64,000 nt of DNA from Streptomyces bottropensis ATCC 25435 (GTDB lineage Bacteria > Actinomycetota > Actinomycetes > Streptomycetales > Streptomycetaceae): positions 4,558,496 to 4,622,495 of the forward strand of contig NZ_KB911581.1 of NCBI RefSeq assembly GCF_000383595.1. The letters run 5' to 3'. The notes under the pieces were generated by a model. The model made no database searches. It worked only from the letters and a program-made list of their open reading frames with translations, and was not told the origin of the DNA. Below, piece by piece: positions 45,689 through 55,541 of the stretch (position 1 is its first letter; each line of letters starts with the position of its first letter). The position numbers and the translations under genes are program-made.

Positions 45689-47185
45689 GTGAGCGGACAA
45701 CCCAACAACCGACTCGCAGACCTGTTCGGCCTGGCCGGCTGGTCCAAGGGAGAGCTCGCGAGGCTGGTCAACCGGCAGGCGGCGGCCATGGGCCACCCCC
45801 AGCTGGCGACCGACACCTCACGGGTACGGCGGTGGATCGACACGGGAGAGATCCCGCGCGATCCCGTGCCGCGGGTGCTGGCGGCCCTGTTCACCGAGCG
45901 TCTCGGCCGTGTCGTGACCATAGAGGACCTCGGTCTGGTCCGGCACGGGCGTACGGGGAAACGGCGGGGCGGCGGGAATGTGGAACATCCCGACGGCGTG
46001 CCGTGGGCGCCCGAACGGACTGCCGCGGTCCTCACCGAATTCACGGGAATGGACCTCATGCTCAACCGACGCGGCTTGGTGGGCGCGGGTGTCGCGCTCA
46101 CCGCGGGACCTGCTCTCAGCAGCGCCATGCACGACTGGCTGCACACCGATCCGGCCCTGGTGGCCGACGCCCCCGACCTCGACAACCCCCTGCACGCCGA
46201 CCCCGCCGGGTTCGACCGCTACGAGGCCGCCCCCATCGGGGTGCAGGAGATCGAGGAACTGGAGCGCTCGGTCGAGGTGTTCCGGGCGTGGGACGCGGCC
46301 CGGGGCGGCGGACTGCAACGCAAGGCTGTCGTGGGACAGCTCAACGAGGTGGGAGGCATGCTCTCCTACCACCACCCCGAACGCATCCAGCGGCGCCTGT
46401 GGGGCGTCGCCGCCAATCTCGCCGTTCTCGCGGGCTGGATGTCGCACGACATCGGCCTCGAACCCACCGCCCAGAAGTACTTCATCATCGCCGCCCACGC
46501 GGCCCGGGAGGGCGGTGACCGGCCCCGCGCGGGCGAGGCCCTGTCCCGGGCGGCCCGACAACTGGTGCACCTCGGCAAGCCCGACGAGGCGCTCGACCTC
46601 ATGAAGCTCGCCCAGTCCGGCTCCGGCGAGCAGGTGCTGCCGCGCACCAAGGCCATGCTCCACACCGTCGAGGCCTGGGCCCAGGCGTCCATGGGCAAGG
46701 GCCAGGCCATGCGCCGCACCCTGGGGCAGGCCGAGGACCTGTTCGTCTCCGACCGGTCGGACGTGCCGCCGCCCAGCTGGATGCAGATGTTCAAGGAGGA
46801 GGACCTCTACGGCATGCAGGCCCTGGCCTACCGCACCCTCGCGGAGCACGACCCGGCCGCGGCCAAGCAGGCCCGGTACTACGCGCAGAAGGCACTGGAA
46901 CTGCGCGTCGACGGCCGGCAGCGGTCCAAGATCTTCGACTTCCTGTCCATGGCCTCGGCCTGCTTCATCGGCGACGACCCCGAACAGGCGGACCGGTACG
47001 CCCGCCTCGCTTTGATGTCGATGGGTTCCAACTCCTCCCACCGCACCTGGGACCGGCTGCGTCAGATGTACCGGCTCACCGGTCAGTACTCCAGCTATCC
47101 GAAGATCCGGGAGCTGCGGGAGGAGCTCAAACTCGCTCTGCCCAAGCCGCAGTCGAAGAACAGGGGCGACATCGCGCCGGCGTGA
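45689..47185 (+). CDS. TPR regulatory protein of the NsdA/NsdB type
   Basis: 498 residues from a GTG preceded by GGGGGCTTGAC. The N-terminal 90 residues (NRLADLFGLAGWSKGELARL through ATDTSRVRRWIDTGEIPRDP) form an HTH-like module. The rest is helical repeats (RAGEALSRAARQLVHLGKPDEA; RYYAQKALELRVDGRQRS). The family includes NsdA and NsdB, repressors of sporulation and antibiotic production in Streptomyces. I cannot say which paralogue this is. It converges on the SpoIIE phosphatase gene with a 48-bp gap. Confidence 0.85.
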   Translation: MSGQPNNRLADLFGLAGWSKGELARLVNRQAAAMGHPQLATDTSRVRRWIDTGEIPRDPVPRVLAALFTERLGRVVTIEDLGLVRHGRTGKRRGGGNVEHPDGVPWAPERTAAVLTEFTGMDLMLNRRGLVGAGVALTAGPALSSAMHDWLHTDPALVADAPDLDNPLHADPAGFDRYEAAPIGVQEIEELERSVEVFRAWDAARGGGLQRKAVVGQLNEVGGMLSYHHPERIQRRLWGVAANLAVLAGWMSHDIGLEPTAQKYFIIAAHAAREGGDRPRAGEALSRAARQLVHLGKPDEALDLMKLAQSGSGEQVLPRTKAMLHTVEAWAQASMGKGQAMRRTLGQAEDLFVSDRSDVPPPSWMQMFKEEDLYGMQALAYRTLAEHDPAAAKQARYYAQKALELRVDGRQRSKIFDFLSMASACFIGDDPEQADRYARLALMSMGSNSSHRTWDRLRQMYRLTGQYSSYPKIRELREELKLALPKPQSKNRGDIAPA

Positions 47186-47233
47186 GCGCGGCGAACGGTC
47201 CCCGGGCCGTCCGGAGCCGATGCCGGCACTTCC

Positions 47234-48655
47234 TCAGGAGCTGACCCTGGCGACGAGTACACAGGCGTCGTCCGCACGCTCGGCCTCGCCGAACTCCTCC
47301 ACCACAGTCCGTACACATTCCTGGGCCGTACGGGCCCCGCCGAACCGTGGGGCCAGGTCCAGCAGCCGCTGCGCGGCGGCCTCTCCATCGCGCCGGGGGA
47401 CCAGCCCGTCGGTGTGCAGGAGCAGCAGGTCGCCCTGTTCGAGCGTCACTTCGGCCTGCCCGTAGACGGCACCCGAGGTCGCTCCGAGCAGGACGCCGTC
47501 CGGCGCCGTCAGCACCTGCCCCGTCCCGTCGCGGAACAGCAGCGGGGCGGGGTGTCCCGCCTGTGCCCACACGAGGGTGCGGGTCTGCGGCCGGTAGCGG
47601 CAGCAGACGGCGCTGCCGAGGGCCGGTTGCACGGTGCTGTCCAGTAACTGGTTGAGACAGGCCATCAGCCGGCCCGGCTCGGTGCCCGCCATCGCCATGC
47701 CGCGCAGGGCGCCGATCAGCATCGCCATGCCCGAGGTGACGGTCACGCCGTGACCGGTGAGGTCGCCGACGCTCAACAGGCTCTCGCCGCCGGGCAGTTC
47801 CAGGGCGTCGTACCAGTCGCCGCCGATGAGCGCGCTCGTCGAGCAGGGCAGGTAGTGGGCGGCCAGGTCCAGCCTCTCGGGGCCCCGCCGGGGGAGGCGC
47901 AGGGAGGCGCGCCACGGTGGCAGCACGGCCTCCTGCAGTTCGACCGCGAGGCGGTGCTCGGTCTGTGCGATGTGCCGTTGGCGGTGCAGCGAGTCGCGGC
48001 TCTCGCTCTCCGCGCGCTGGCTGCGCCGCAGTTCGCTGACGTCCCGCAGGACGGCCCACATCGAGGCGGTGGCGCCGTCGTCGTCGAGCACCGGCTCGCC
48101 CATCATGTGCACGGTGCGCACCCCGCCGTCGGGGAGCACGACCCGGAATTCCCCGTCGATGCGCTTGGCGTCGATCAGACAGTCCGTCACCATCGCGGTC
48201 AGGGTCGGCCGGTCCTCGTCGAGCACCAGCGACGGCAGTTCGTCGAGGGTCAGTGGTGGCGAGGCGGGGTCGCGGCCGAGGATCTGGTACAGCTCCCCGG
48301 ACCAGCCCGCCTCGTCCGTGAGCAGGTTCCATTCGGCGCTGCCGACCCGGCTGAGCAGCGACGTGCGCGTCGGGGGCGCCGAGGGCGGCGCGACCTGGGG
48401 CTCGGGGGCCGGCGGCAAGGTGGGGCCGTCCCTCAGCTGGGCCAAGTGGTCGTCGAGGTCGCTGAGTTGGTGCAGGGCCAGGTCGTAGAGCGCGCGCTGC
48501 CAACGGACCTCGGGGTCCCCTCCGTCGGCGGGCGCGTCGCGTCGTACGGCGTCCACCTCGCCGCGCAGCCGTCGCGTCTGCGTGATGAGCGCGTCGACCG
48601 TGCCGCGGCGGGGCGGCTGGGCGCCGGGACGATCCGCAGAGAGAGGGGACGGCAT
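47234..48655 (-). CDS. PAS-domain SpoIIE-type PP2C phosphatase
   Basis: 473 residues from ATG 48655 (GGAG six bases upstream). An N-terminal coiled segment (30-80) precedes a PAS domain (about 105-225; SAEWNLLTDEAGWSGELYQI, ending AVLRDVSELRR). The PP2C domain (245-470) has GGDWYDALELPGGESLLSVG with metal Asp, DLTGHG, and HTDGLVPRR and ADDACVLVARV. It should dephosphorylate STAS anti-sigma antagonists or similar targets after sensing a signal through PAS. The STAS protein at 10182 lacks a phospho-Ser, so it is unlikely to be the substrate. Confidence 0.92.
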   Translation of the reverse strand: MPSPLSADRPGAQPPRRGTVDALITQTRRLRGEVDAVRRDAPADGGDPEVRWQRALYDLALHQLSDLDDHLAQLRDGPTLPPAPEPQVAPPSAPPTRTSLLSRVGSAEWNLLTDEAGWSGELYQILGRDPASPPLTLDELPSLVLDEDRPTLTAMVTDCLIDAKRIDGEFRVVLPDGGVRTVHMMGEPVLDDDGATASMWAVLRDVSELRRSQRAESESRDSLHRQRHIAQTEHRLAVELQEAVLPPWRASLRLPRRGPERLDLAAHYLPCSTSALIGGDWYDALELPGGESLLSVGDLTGHGVTVTSGMAMLIGALRGMAMAGTEPGRLMACLNQLLDSTVQPALGSAVCCRYRPQTRTLVWAQAGHPAPLLFRDGTGQVLTAPDGVLLGATSGAVYGQAEVTLEQGDLLLLHTDGLVPRRDGEAAAQRLLDLAPRFGGARTAQECVRTVVEEFGEAERADDACVLVARVSS

Positions 48656-49072
48656 CACGTACTCCGATGGGGGACGGTACGACCAACGCTGACGTAAGGG
48701 CCGATTACGACTGTTGCACAGCCCTCGACGCGCTGTAAGGGATTTGGCAAGACACGATGCGGTGGTGCTTGCGGCATATGCCACCGTCCTCGCGGTCGGG
48801 GTCGTCCACTGCGCGCCGGTATGCGTCCACGGGCATCAAGTCGTAGGAATGGTACGTGACTTGGCGGATCATCGACCGCCCGCACACTTCTTTCATTCCC
48901 GTGTTCGAGGGGCATATGTACGAGCCTCGTGGCGGGAAATCAAGTGACTTGGGTCACAGTGATGAATCCAGGAAGCCGCGGGTCACGAAAACCCTTCACG
49001 AGGTCGAGACGCACGTCGGCGCACGGGCCGGACGCGTCGCGGAAAGAGCTTCACCGAAACGGAGACCGTTCA
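48656..49072. promoter_or_regulatory. Divergent control region, phosphatase and SsgA-like genes
   Basis: 417 bp. It contains the palindrome GGCATATGCC (48773-48782), a second GGCATATG (48911-48918), and a 14-bp dyad GTGAC-N4-GTCAC (48944-48957). No confident gene is present. Confidence 0.5.
48944..48957. promoter_or_regulatory. Dyad GTGAC-TTGG-GTCAC
   Basis: Perfect 5-bp arms 115 bp before the SsgA-like start. The TGAC/GTCA half-sites are reminiscent of BldD boxes, but the four-base spacer is one shorter than the published consensus. Confidence 0.4.
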
Positions 49073-49486
49073 ATGACCGTCACGCTGGAACAGCCCGCCC
49101 GCGCTCTCCTCGTCACCGCCGAGGACCGGGAGGTGCCGGTGCCCGCGAGCCTGCGCTATTCCTCGGACGATCCGCTGGCCGTGCACCTCGACTTCCCGGC
49201 AGACATCTCGCTGAACGGCACCATGGTGACCTGGACCTTCTCCCGTGATCTGCTGGAGAAAGGGGTCGCGGCCCCGGCCGGCACCGGCGATGTGCACATC
49301 TGGCCCTGCGGCCGCCTGCGCACGGTGGTGGAACTGCGCTCCCCCTACGGCACCGCCCTGCTCCGGTTCGAGAAGGCGGCGCTCCAGCGCTTCCTGCTGC
49401 GCAGCTACGGCGTCGTCCCCGCCGGAAGGGAGGAGCTGGGCCCGGCGCTCGACCGGGGCCTGACGTCCCTCCTCGGCGGTGTGTGA
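49073..49486 (+). CDS. SsgA-like sporulation/cell-division protein
   Basis: 137 residues, the usual SALP length. ATG 49073 follows GGAGACCGTTCA. Family pattern: VPASLRYSSDDPLAVHLDFP, TMVTWTFSRDLLEKGVAAPA, GTGDVHIWPCG, FEKAALQRFLLRSYGVVPAG. SALPs occur only in morphologically complex actinomycetes and help place septa or remodel the wall. Which of SsgA-SsgG it corresponds to cannot be decided, so no symbol is given. Confidence 0.92.
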   Translation: MTVTLEQPARALLVTAEDREVPVPASLRYSSDDPLAVHLDFPADISLNGTMVTWTFSRDLLEKGVAAPAGTGDVHIWPCGRLRTVVELRSPYGTALLRFEKAALQRFLLRSYGVVPAGREELGPALDRGLTSLLGGV

Positions 49487-49523
49487 CACCCGCGCGGCTA
49501 CGGTCGGCGCGCGCGGGCCGGGC

Positions 49524-50648
49524 TCAGTAGCGCAGGACCCCGGCGATCCCGCGGGCGTCGCCGAGCATGCCGTCCGGCACGAAGAAGACCTCGGCGCCGG
49601 TGTCCAGGCACCGCTCGACGATCTCGTCCACGATGTCCTCGCGGACGTCGAGCTCGCCGCTCTCGGCCGGCACCAGGTGCCCGCCACCCGCCCCACCGGG
49701 GCCGGCGCCGTCACCGTCGGCTCGCACGCTCGTGCGGTAATTCTCCTCGACGGCCAGGAACTGGATGCGGCCCTGCTGCGCGTTCTGCCAGATCTCGTCG
49801 ACGCTGGCCGCGAACGCCTTGTGGCCGCGGGCCGTCTCCAGCCGCCGGGCCACGCTGTCGGCGTTCCTGCGGTCCTCGGCCGCGACCAGGGGCCCGACCG
49901 CCTGCCACACCGCGTCCGGGGTGCCGTGCGCGAGACCGCCGTGCGGGATGTGAGTGGCGTCCCTGGTGACCGTGCCGATCTCGTGGAACAGGGACAGCGC
50001 TGCCGTCGCCCCGGTGACGTACACAGGCCGGTGCTGTGCGCGCATGACCCGGGCCAGCATGGTGTCGGCGTCCCGCAGGAAGCGGCGGGTGTCCTCGTCG
50101 CGGAAGGTGGACGGCAGGTCGCCGGTGCGCTCCTGGCGCTCGGCGTCGAAGTTGTCGCGCTCCCTGGTCATCGGGAAGCCGCCGATGTGTGCCTCGGTGA
50201 CGCGGTCGGGGCCGCCGTTCCACAGGGTGACCCGGTCGGCGGAGACCGAGAGCACCCAGAACGACCGCTCGGCGGCCTGCGCGGCCACCAGGTTCCGGGT
50301 GAGGAAGGTGTCCGAGAGCACCACGCGCTCCGGCACCGGCCGGGCCAGTGACCAGACCTGGTGCTCGCCGGGAGCCGCGAAGATCACCAGGCCGTCCTCG
50401 GCGTGTGCCAGGTCCACCTCGGCCAGCGCCTGGTCCAGTTGCCGGACCACGTCGGCGCGCCGCTCGCGCGTGACAGCGGGATCGTGCTCCAGCCGCTTCT
50501 TCGCCTCGGCCACCACATTGCGCAGCCGGACCGGATCCTGGGCGTTCTCGGGTTCCCTGCGATGGGTCGGCGTCAGCACCGACACCGCGGGGTAGGGCCG
50601 CGGGCGGCGCAGTTCGGTGAGGGTCGCGGGACTGAGGGCATGCTCCAT
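49524..50648 (-). CDS. baeRF family 3 protein (eRF1/Vms1-like fold)
   Basis: 374 residues from ATG 50648. It contains the bacterial archaeo-eukaryotic release-factor-like pattern: SVLTPTHRREPENAQDPVRL, a central RNase-H-like part (ERSFWVLSVSADRVTLWNGG) and a C-terminal L7Ae-like part ending in DGMLGDARGIAGVLRY. Family members are predicted to act on ribosomes or tRNA, some as hibernation or rescue factors. The exact role is unproven. Confidence 0.85.
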   Translation of the reverse strand: MEHALSPATLTELRRPRPYPAVSVLTPTHRREPENAQDPVRLRNVVAEAKKRLEHDPAVTRERRADVVRQLDQALAEVDLAHAEDGLVIFAAPGEHQVWSLARPVPERVVLSDTFLTRNLVAAQAAERSFWVLSVSADRVTLWNGGPDRVTEAHIGGFPMTRERDNFDAERQERTGDLPSTFRDEDTRRFLRDADTMLARVMRAQHRPVYVTGATAALSLFHEIGTVTRDATHIPHGGLAHGTPDAVWQAVGPLVAAEDRRNADSVARRLETARGHKAFAASVDEIWQNAQQGRIQFLAVEENYRTSVRADGDGAGPGGAGGGHLVPAESGELDVREDIVDEIVERCLDTGAEVFFVPDGMLGDARGIAGVLRY

Positions 50649-50751
50649 GACTTCACGATAGGACTGATTCGCGTGTCGGGCATTTGGGGTAATCCGGCTC
50701 TCGGTGCGCGTCGCCGCGGCGATCGGCGGAGCCATGGCGCGGGACAGCGGA

Positions 50752-50796
50752 CGAGCCCGTCGGCGCGCACCGTACAGGTGCGCGCCGACGGGCTCG
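50752..50796 (-). terminator. Terminator after the DUF4232 gene
   Basis: Twenty-base arms (50752-50771 and 50777-50796) around the loop GTACA, 27 bp downstream of the DUF4232 stop. Confidence 0.9.
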
Positions 50797-50822
50797 GTGG
50801 TGCGGTGCGGCAGCCGCGTGGG

Positions 50823-51353
50823 TCAGCCGACTTCCTTCTCCAGCGCCTTGTCGGCGGCGGCCTTGGACGGCTTCCACCAGGTGGTCACCGGCTCCCAGAC
50901 CCTGACCTTCTTGGTCGCGCCCAGCTGCTTCAGGGTGAACGTGCGGCCGTTGAGGTTGGGGTTGGCCGACACCGTGATCGTGTCGACGCGACGCGCCTCG
51001 GGGTCCTTGAGATCGGCGATCGTGCGGACGGCCGCGTAGACCGTCTTGCCCGCGCCGACCTTGTACGGGCCGCTCTCGCCCGACGGCACCGGCTGGGCCG
51101 CCCCGTCGAGGTCGCCGAAGGTGACCACGGGCAGACGGTCGACGGTGCAGGTGCGGGTGCCGGTGTTCTTGACGCTGATGTGCACGATCCGCGCGTCCTT
51201 CGACTGCTTGGCACCCAGCTTGAGGACCTTCGACTTGCAGACCGGGGTCTTCGCGGCGGGCTGGGCGGCCACCCCCTGCGGCGCGGCGGCGATGAGCAGC
51301 GCGGCGCCGGCGGTCGCCACGGTCGAGACGGTGAGCAAGGAACGAATACGCAT
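50823..51353 (-). CDS. Secreted DUF4232-type protein
   Basis: 176 residues. The signal peptide is MRIRSLLTVSTVATAGAALL with cleavage after GVAA. The mature part is a beta-rich domain (ARIVHISVKNTGTRTCTVDR; YKVGAGKTVYAAVRTIADL) with two cysteines (C39 and C69) likely bonded. The family is abundant in Streptomyces secretomes and of unknown function. It is a single-gene unit with its own terminator. Confidence 0.88.
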   Translation of the reverse strand: MRIRSLLTVSTVATAGAALLIAAAPQGVAAQPAAKTPVCKSKVLKLGAKQSKDARIVHISVKNTGTRTCTVDRLPVVTFGDLDGAAQPVPSGESGPYKVGAGKTVYAAVRTIADLKDPEARRVDTITVSANPNLNGRTFTLKQLGATKKVRVWEPVTTWWKPSKAAADKALEKEVG

Positions 51354-51477
51354 CGGTGGAATCCCCCAGTTTTGGTCACGTACGGGTACGGCACGCGCAA
51401 ACGTGACGTCTGCCCAGTGTGACGTCCGGGGTGGGCGCTCGGTTGTACCGGACCGGTGCGTGTTACACGCCCGATGC

Positions 51478-53127
51478 TCAATCGTCGGCTCCGCATGAAC
51501 TTCCGTCGTCCGGCAGCGTCCCGAACAGCAGGAAGTCGTCGACCTTCTCGTGCACGCACTTCGACGATCCGTACCCGGTGTGCCCCTTGCCCTTGTTGTC
51601 GAGCACGACGGCCGAGGAGCCGAGCCGCTTCGCCGTCTCCACGGTCCAGCGGAAGGGGGTCGCCGGGTCCCCCCGGGTGCCCACGAGCAGGATCTTCGGT
51701 GTGTCGACGTCCCGTACCTTCTCGCGGATGAAGTCGGTCCCCGCGGGGCGGCCGTAGCACATCAGCACCTGGGTCAGCCGGTACGCCCCGAAGACGGGAG
51801 AGGCGTCCTCGTAGGCCGCCCGCAGCTCCGCCAGGTTGTCGGTGATCTCCCTGGCGGTGGGACGGTCGGGGTCGTCGGCGCAGTTGATCGCCATGAGCGC
51901 GGCCGGGTAGTTGTCCAGCGGCACCTTCTCGGCGTCGACGAGCCCGGCGTGCGGAGTCGGTGTGCCGGACGCGGTGGGCTCGGTGGGCTCGTGCGGGCGG
52001 GCCGGTACCGCGGAGGACGGCGCCGACCGGTACGGGGTGGTGTGCGGGGCGAAACCGCCGCCCGTGAGGGCGATGACACCCCGGGTGTCGCCGTCGTGGA
52101 CGAGCATGTTGAGCGCCTGCGTGAGCAGGGGCCACAGCTGTTCGCTGTAGAGGGCGTGACCGATGGCGCCCACCAGGTCCTGGCCCGTGAAGTCCGCCCC
52201 GAAGTCCGACGGCACCGGGTATTCGTCCAGTGACGCGACCAGTGATTCGACCTGCTCACGGGCCGAGCGGGAGTCCTGCCCGAACGGGCACGTCAGCTGC
52301 TCGGTGCACGCGTCGAGGTAGTCCTCCAGCGCTGTCTGCTGCCCCGCCGCGCCCACCAGCCCCTGCTCGGTCAGCGGCTCGGTGAGGGTGTCCACCCCGT
52401 CGAGGACCATGCGGCCCACCTTGTCGGGGAACCGCGCCGCGTAGACCGCGCCGAGCCGGGTCCCGTAGGAGAAGCCGAGGTAGTTGAGCTTCTTGTCGCC
52501 GAGGGCGGCGCGCATCACGTCCAGGTCGCGGGAGGCGTCGACGGTGCCGATGTGCGGCAGCACGGGGCCGGAGTTCTTCCGGCACGCGGCGGCGGCCCGC
52601 CGCAGCCGCGTGAGCGCGGCCTGCGGGTGGTCGGCGTCGCTCCCGTCGTCGGTGGCCTCCAGCGCCTCCTCGGTGCCGTCGCCGCAGCTGACGGGGGAGG
52701 AGCGGCCCACCCCGCGCGGGTCGAAGGAGACGAGGTCGTAGCCGTTGGTGAGATCCATGAAGTCCGCGCCGCTGTAGGCGAGTTCGGGAACACCCGGGCC
52801 GCCGGGGCCGCCGAAGTTCAGCAGCAGCGAGCCGCGCGGGTCGCCGGTGCCCCGGTAGCGGGCCACCGCCAGGTCGAGGGTGCCGGCCGTGGGCCGGGCG
52901 TAGTCGAGCGGCACGGTGATCTTGCCGCACCGCAGATCCCTGGGCACCTCCATGCCCTCGCACTTCGACCACGTGATCTGCTGGCGGTAGAAGCGGGTCA
53001 GGTCGGCCCGCTCGTCGTCCTGCTTCTTCTCGGCGCTCGCCACCGTGGCCGGCAGCCCGGCCCCCAGCAGGGCCAGCACCGCGACCGCGGCTCCGGCGAG
53101 TGGGCGCCGTCTGTGCGTGGACCGCAT
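51478..53127 (-). CDS. Secreted S33-family tripeptidyl aminopeptidase-like hydrolase
   Basis: 549 residues from ATG 53127 behind GGAGGCACGC. A signal peptide (RRRPLAGAAVAVLALLGAGL) precedes the alpha/beta fold: LLLNFGGPGGPGV (oxyanion), nucleophile YLGFSYGTRLGAVYA, acid in VGTRGDPATPF and histidine in KGKGHTGYGSSKCV. The TAP-like C-terminal domain is present. These Slp/Tap enzymes trim tripeptides from secreted proteins. The upstream extension of the open frame is non-homologous. Confidence 0.92.
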   Translation of the reverse strand: MRSTHRRRPLAGAAVAVLALLGAGLPATVASAEKKQDDERADLTRFYRQQITWSKCEGMEVPRDLRCGKITVPLDYARPTAGTLDLAVARYRGTGDPRGSLLLNFGGPGGPGVPELAYSGADFMDLTNGYDLVSFDPRGVGRSSPVSCGDGTEEALEATDDGSDADHPQAALTRLRRAAAACRKNSGPVLPHIGTVDASRDLDVMRAALGDKKLNYLGFSYGTRLGAVYAARFPDKVGRMVLDGVDTLTEPLTEQGLVGAAGQQTALEDYLDACTEQLTCPFGQDSRSAREQVESLVASLDEYPVPSDFGADFTGQDLVGAIGHALYSEQLWPLLTQALNMLVHDGDTRGVIALTGGGFAPHTTPYRSAPSSAVPARPHEPTEPTASGTPTPHAGLVDAEKVPLDNYPAALMAINCADDPDRPTAREITDNLAELRAAYEDASPVFGAYRLTQVLMCYGRPAGTDFIREKVRDVDTPKILLVGTRGDPATPFRWTVETAKRLGSSAVVLDNKGKGHTGYGSSKCVHEKVDDFLLFGTLPDDGSSCGADD

Positions 53128-53458
53128 GCGTGCCTCCAGGGACACCCGGCCGGGGCGGCCGGGGACAACCCCCGGATCACCATAGGCGGCCCCTCGCGGC
53201 GACGCCTCCCAGCGGGCGGGGCGGCCGCGAGCGCCGTATCCTGCGCCGCGCCGGCCCCGTACGGCGGCCGGGAGCGGGTCGCTCGTCCGTGTGAAGGTGG
53301 CCGGCCGGCGGGCCCGTCGCCCGGCGGGATCGGCCGTATCCGGCGTCGCGGGCGTGATCGGGCTGCGGCGAGGATGCTGTGCGGGGCGGGCCGACCACCG
53401 CACCCCCGGCCGCCCGGCGGCCGCGCGTCCGCGTCAGCGTCAGCGAAGGAGCGCAGAG

Positions 53459-54309
53459 ATGACCTCTGCGGGGCATCAGGACCTCGTCGTCACCCGGGCC
53501 ACGCTCGACGACTGGGCGGTGGTCGCCCGATGGGCGGGCGAGGAGGGCTGGAACCCGGGGCTCCGCGACCCCGCGTGCTTCTTCGCGCAGGACCCCGAGG
53601 GCTTCTTCATCGGCCGGATCGACGGCGAACCCGTCTCGTCCGTCTCCGTGGTCACCTACGGCGACCACCACGCCTTCCTCGGCTTCTACCTGGTCCGCCC
53701 GGACCTGCGCGGCCGGGGCCACGGCCTCACCACCTGGAAGACCGCACTCGCCCACGCCGGCGACCGCACGGTCGGCCTCGACGGAGTGGTCGCGCAGCAG
53801 GACAACTACCGCCTGTCCGGCTTCGAGCCCGCCCACCGCACCTTCCGGTACGCGGGCGTGATCCCCGGGGCGGCCGCCCTGCCCGACGGAGTGCGGCCGG
53901 TCCGGGACGCCGCGTCGCTCGCCGCGTACGACAGCGCCTGTCACCCGGCCGACCGTCCCCGCTTCCTTCAGCGGTGGCTGACCGCCGACGGGCACCGGGC
54001 TCTCGCGCGGATCGTGACGGGCGGCTCGCCGGCTACGGCGTCATCCGCCCGGGCCGGGACGCCCTGCGGATCGGCCCCCTGTTCGCCGACACCGCCGCCG
54101 ACGCCCGCGCGCTCCTCACCGGGCTCGCCACCGAGGCGGCGGGCCGTGAACTGGTTATCGACGTGCCGGAGCCGCACACGGCCGCCGTCGCGCTGGTGGA
54201 GGAGTACGGGCTGACACCGTCCTTCGAGACGGCCCGTATGTACACCGGCCCGATCCGGCCGTACGCGGCGGAGCGCGTCTTCGGGGTCACGACTCTCGAA
54301 CTCGGCTAG
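53459..54309 (+). pseudogene. GNAT acetyltransferase with a one-base frameshift
   Basis: ATG 53459 follows GAAGGAGCGCAGAG. The first 187 or so residues are a normal GNAT (LVVTRATLDDWAVVARWAGE; FYLVRPDLRGRGHGLTTWKT). After RALARIVTGG, near 54020, the frame is lost. The true continuation RLAGYGVIRPGRDALRIGPL through YTGPIRPYAAERVFG lies in the next frame and stops at 54309. Restoring one G in the GGGCGG run would rejoin them. It could be a real mutation or a homopolymer sequencing error. The 3' end overlaps the convergent acyltransferase gene by 23 bp. Confidence 0.8.
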
Positions 54310-55462
54310 GCGACGCGGGGGACGGCGGGGCGGCGTTCTCCGGCCCGCCTCCGACCGGGGCGTCCTCGGCCCTGGCCGGCGGGGCGGCGTCGCCCTTCTT
54401 GAACGCCCACTCCATGCGTGGCTCGACGACGCAGCGGAGCGCGGCGCGTACGGGCGCGGTGCACAGCAGGGTGATGCCGCCGACCGCGAGGGCCGTCACC
54501 GTCAGCTGCCCGACCGGGGTGTGCGGCCACTCCACGGCGTACCAGTCCCGGAAACGCGCCCACTTGATCACGAAACCGTGCAGCAGGTAGCCGTACATCG
54601 TGCCCGCGCCCAGCGTCGTGAACCACAGGTGCCGGCGCGGCACCCAGGCCAGGAAGCAGGCTGTCAGCAGCACCGCCAACGCGAACAGGGCGGGCGTGGT
54701 CAGCAGGCCCGTCCAACGGGACACCCCCTGGCCGGTGACACTGCCCCGGTGATAGAACCAGCCCGCGTCGAACCACGGCGCCACCCGGTACGCGGCCGCG
54801 AACGCCCCGAGGCCCACCGGGAGCAGACACAGCCGCACCCGGCGGGTGCGCAGCCGCTCGAAGTGCTCGGCCCGCATCGTCAGCCCGAGGACGAAGAACG
54901 GCAGGAACCCCAGCACGCGCTGGATGGAGACGTCACCGCCGAGATCCGGTGAGACCGCCGCCAGCATCGCCAGACCCAGCGCGACGGGCAGCGGATGGCG
55001 CAGCATCAGCCACAAGGGCGTGGTCAGCCGCCAGATGAAGAGGGCGACCAGGAACCACATGACGTACCAGGGATCCAGCAGGCTCAGCGGATAGCCCGGG
55101 TCGTCCTGCGCCCACCGGTAGAACAGGGTGTACGCCGTCTCGAACACGACGTACGGCAGCACCACCCCCGTCATCAGCCGCTTCAGCCGGCCCGGCGCCA
55201 TGTCGAAGCTCCGCGAGAAGTATCCGGAGATCAGGGCGAAGGCGGGCATGTGGAACGCGTAGACGGTCAGATACGCGGCCGTCACGGTCCGGCTGCCGTA
55301 CGTCAGCGGCTCCCACGCGTGCCCACAGGCCACCAGGACGATGGTCAGGTACTTCGCGTTGTCGAAGTACGGGTCCCGGGAGGTCCGCCGCGGCCGTGAC
55401 CTCGCCCCCTCGGGCGGGGCCGACGGGACCGGGCCGGTGTGCGGCACCACGTCTTCGGACAT
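54287..55462 (-). CDS. Acyltransferase-3-type integral membrane protein
   Basis: 391 residues with about ten hydrophobic segments. N-terminal family motif YFDNAKYLTIVLVACGHAWE and AFHMPAFALISGYFSRSF carry the conserved histidines of acyltransferase 3 (OafA/NodX-like) enzymes; the end is Pro/Ala-rich and cytoplasmic. Such proteins move acyl groups onto sugars, peptidoglycan or antibiotics. No glycan cluster is nearby, so the acceptor is unknown. Confidence 0.88.
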   Translation of the reverse strand: MSEDVVPHTGPVPSAPPEGARSRPRRTSRDPYFDNAKYLTIVLVACGHAWEPLTYGSRTVTAAYLTVYAFHMPAFALISGYFSRSFDMAPGRLKRLMTGVVLPYVVFETAYTLFYRWAQDDPGYPLSLLDPWYVMWFLVALFIWRLTTPLWLMLRHPLPVALGLAMLAAVSPDLGGDVSIQRVLGFLPFFVLGLTMRAEHFERLRTRRVRLCLLPVGLGAFAAAYRVAPWFDAGWFYHRGSVTGQGVSRWTGLLTTPALFALAVLLTACFLAWVPRRHLWFTTLGAGTMYGYLLHGFVIKWARFRDWYAVEWPHTPVGQLTVTALAVGGITLLCTAPVRAALRCVVEPRMEWAFKKGDAAPPARAEDAPVGGGPENAAPPSPASPSRVRES

Positions 55463-55541
55463 CGGTGAAGGTCTCCGGACGACGACGACGGAACCCGGAC
55501 CGCCTGCCCCGTCCCGACCGTCTCAGTCCTTCTTCCGCCTC

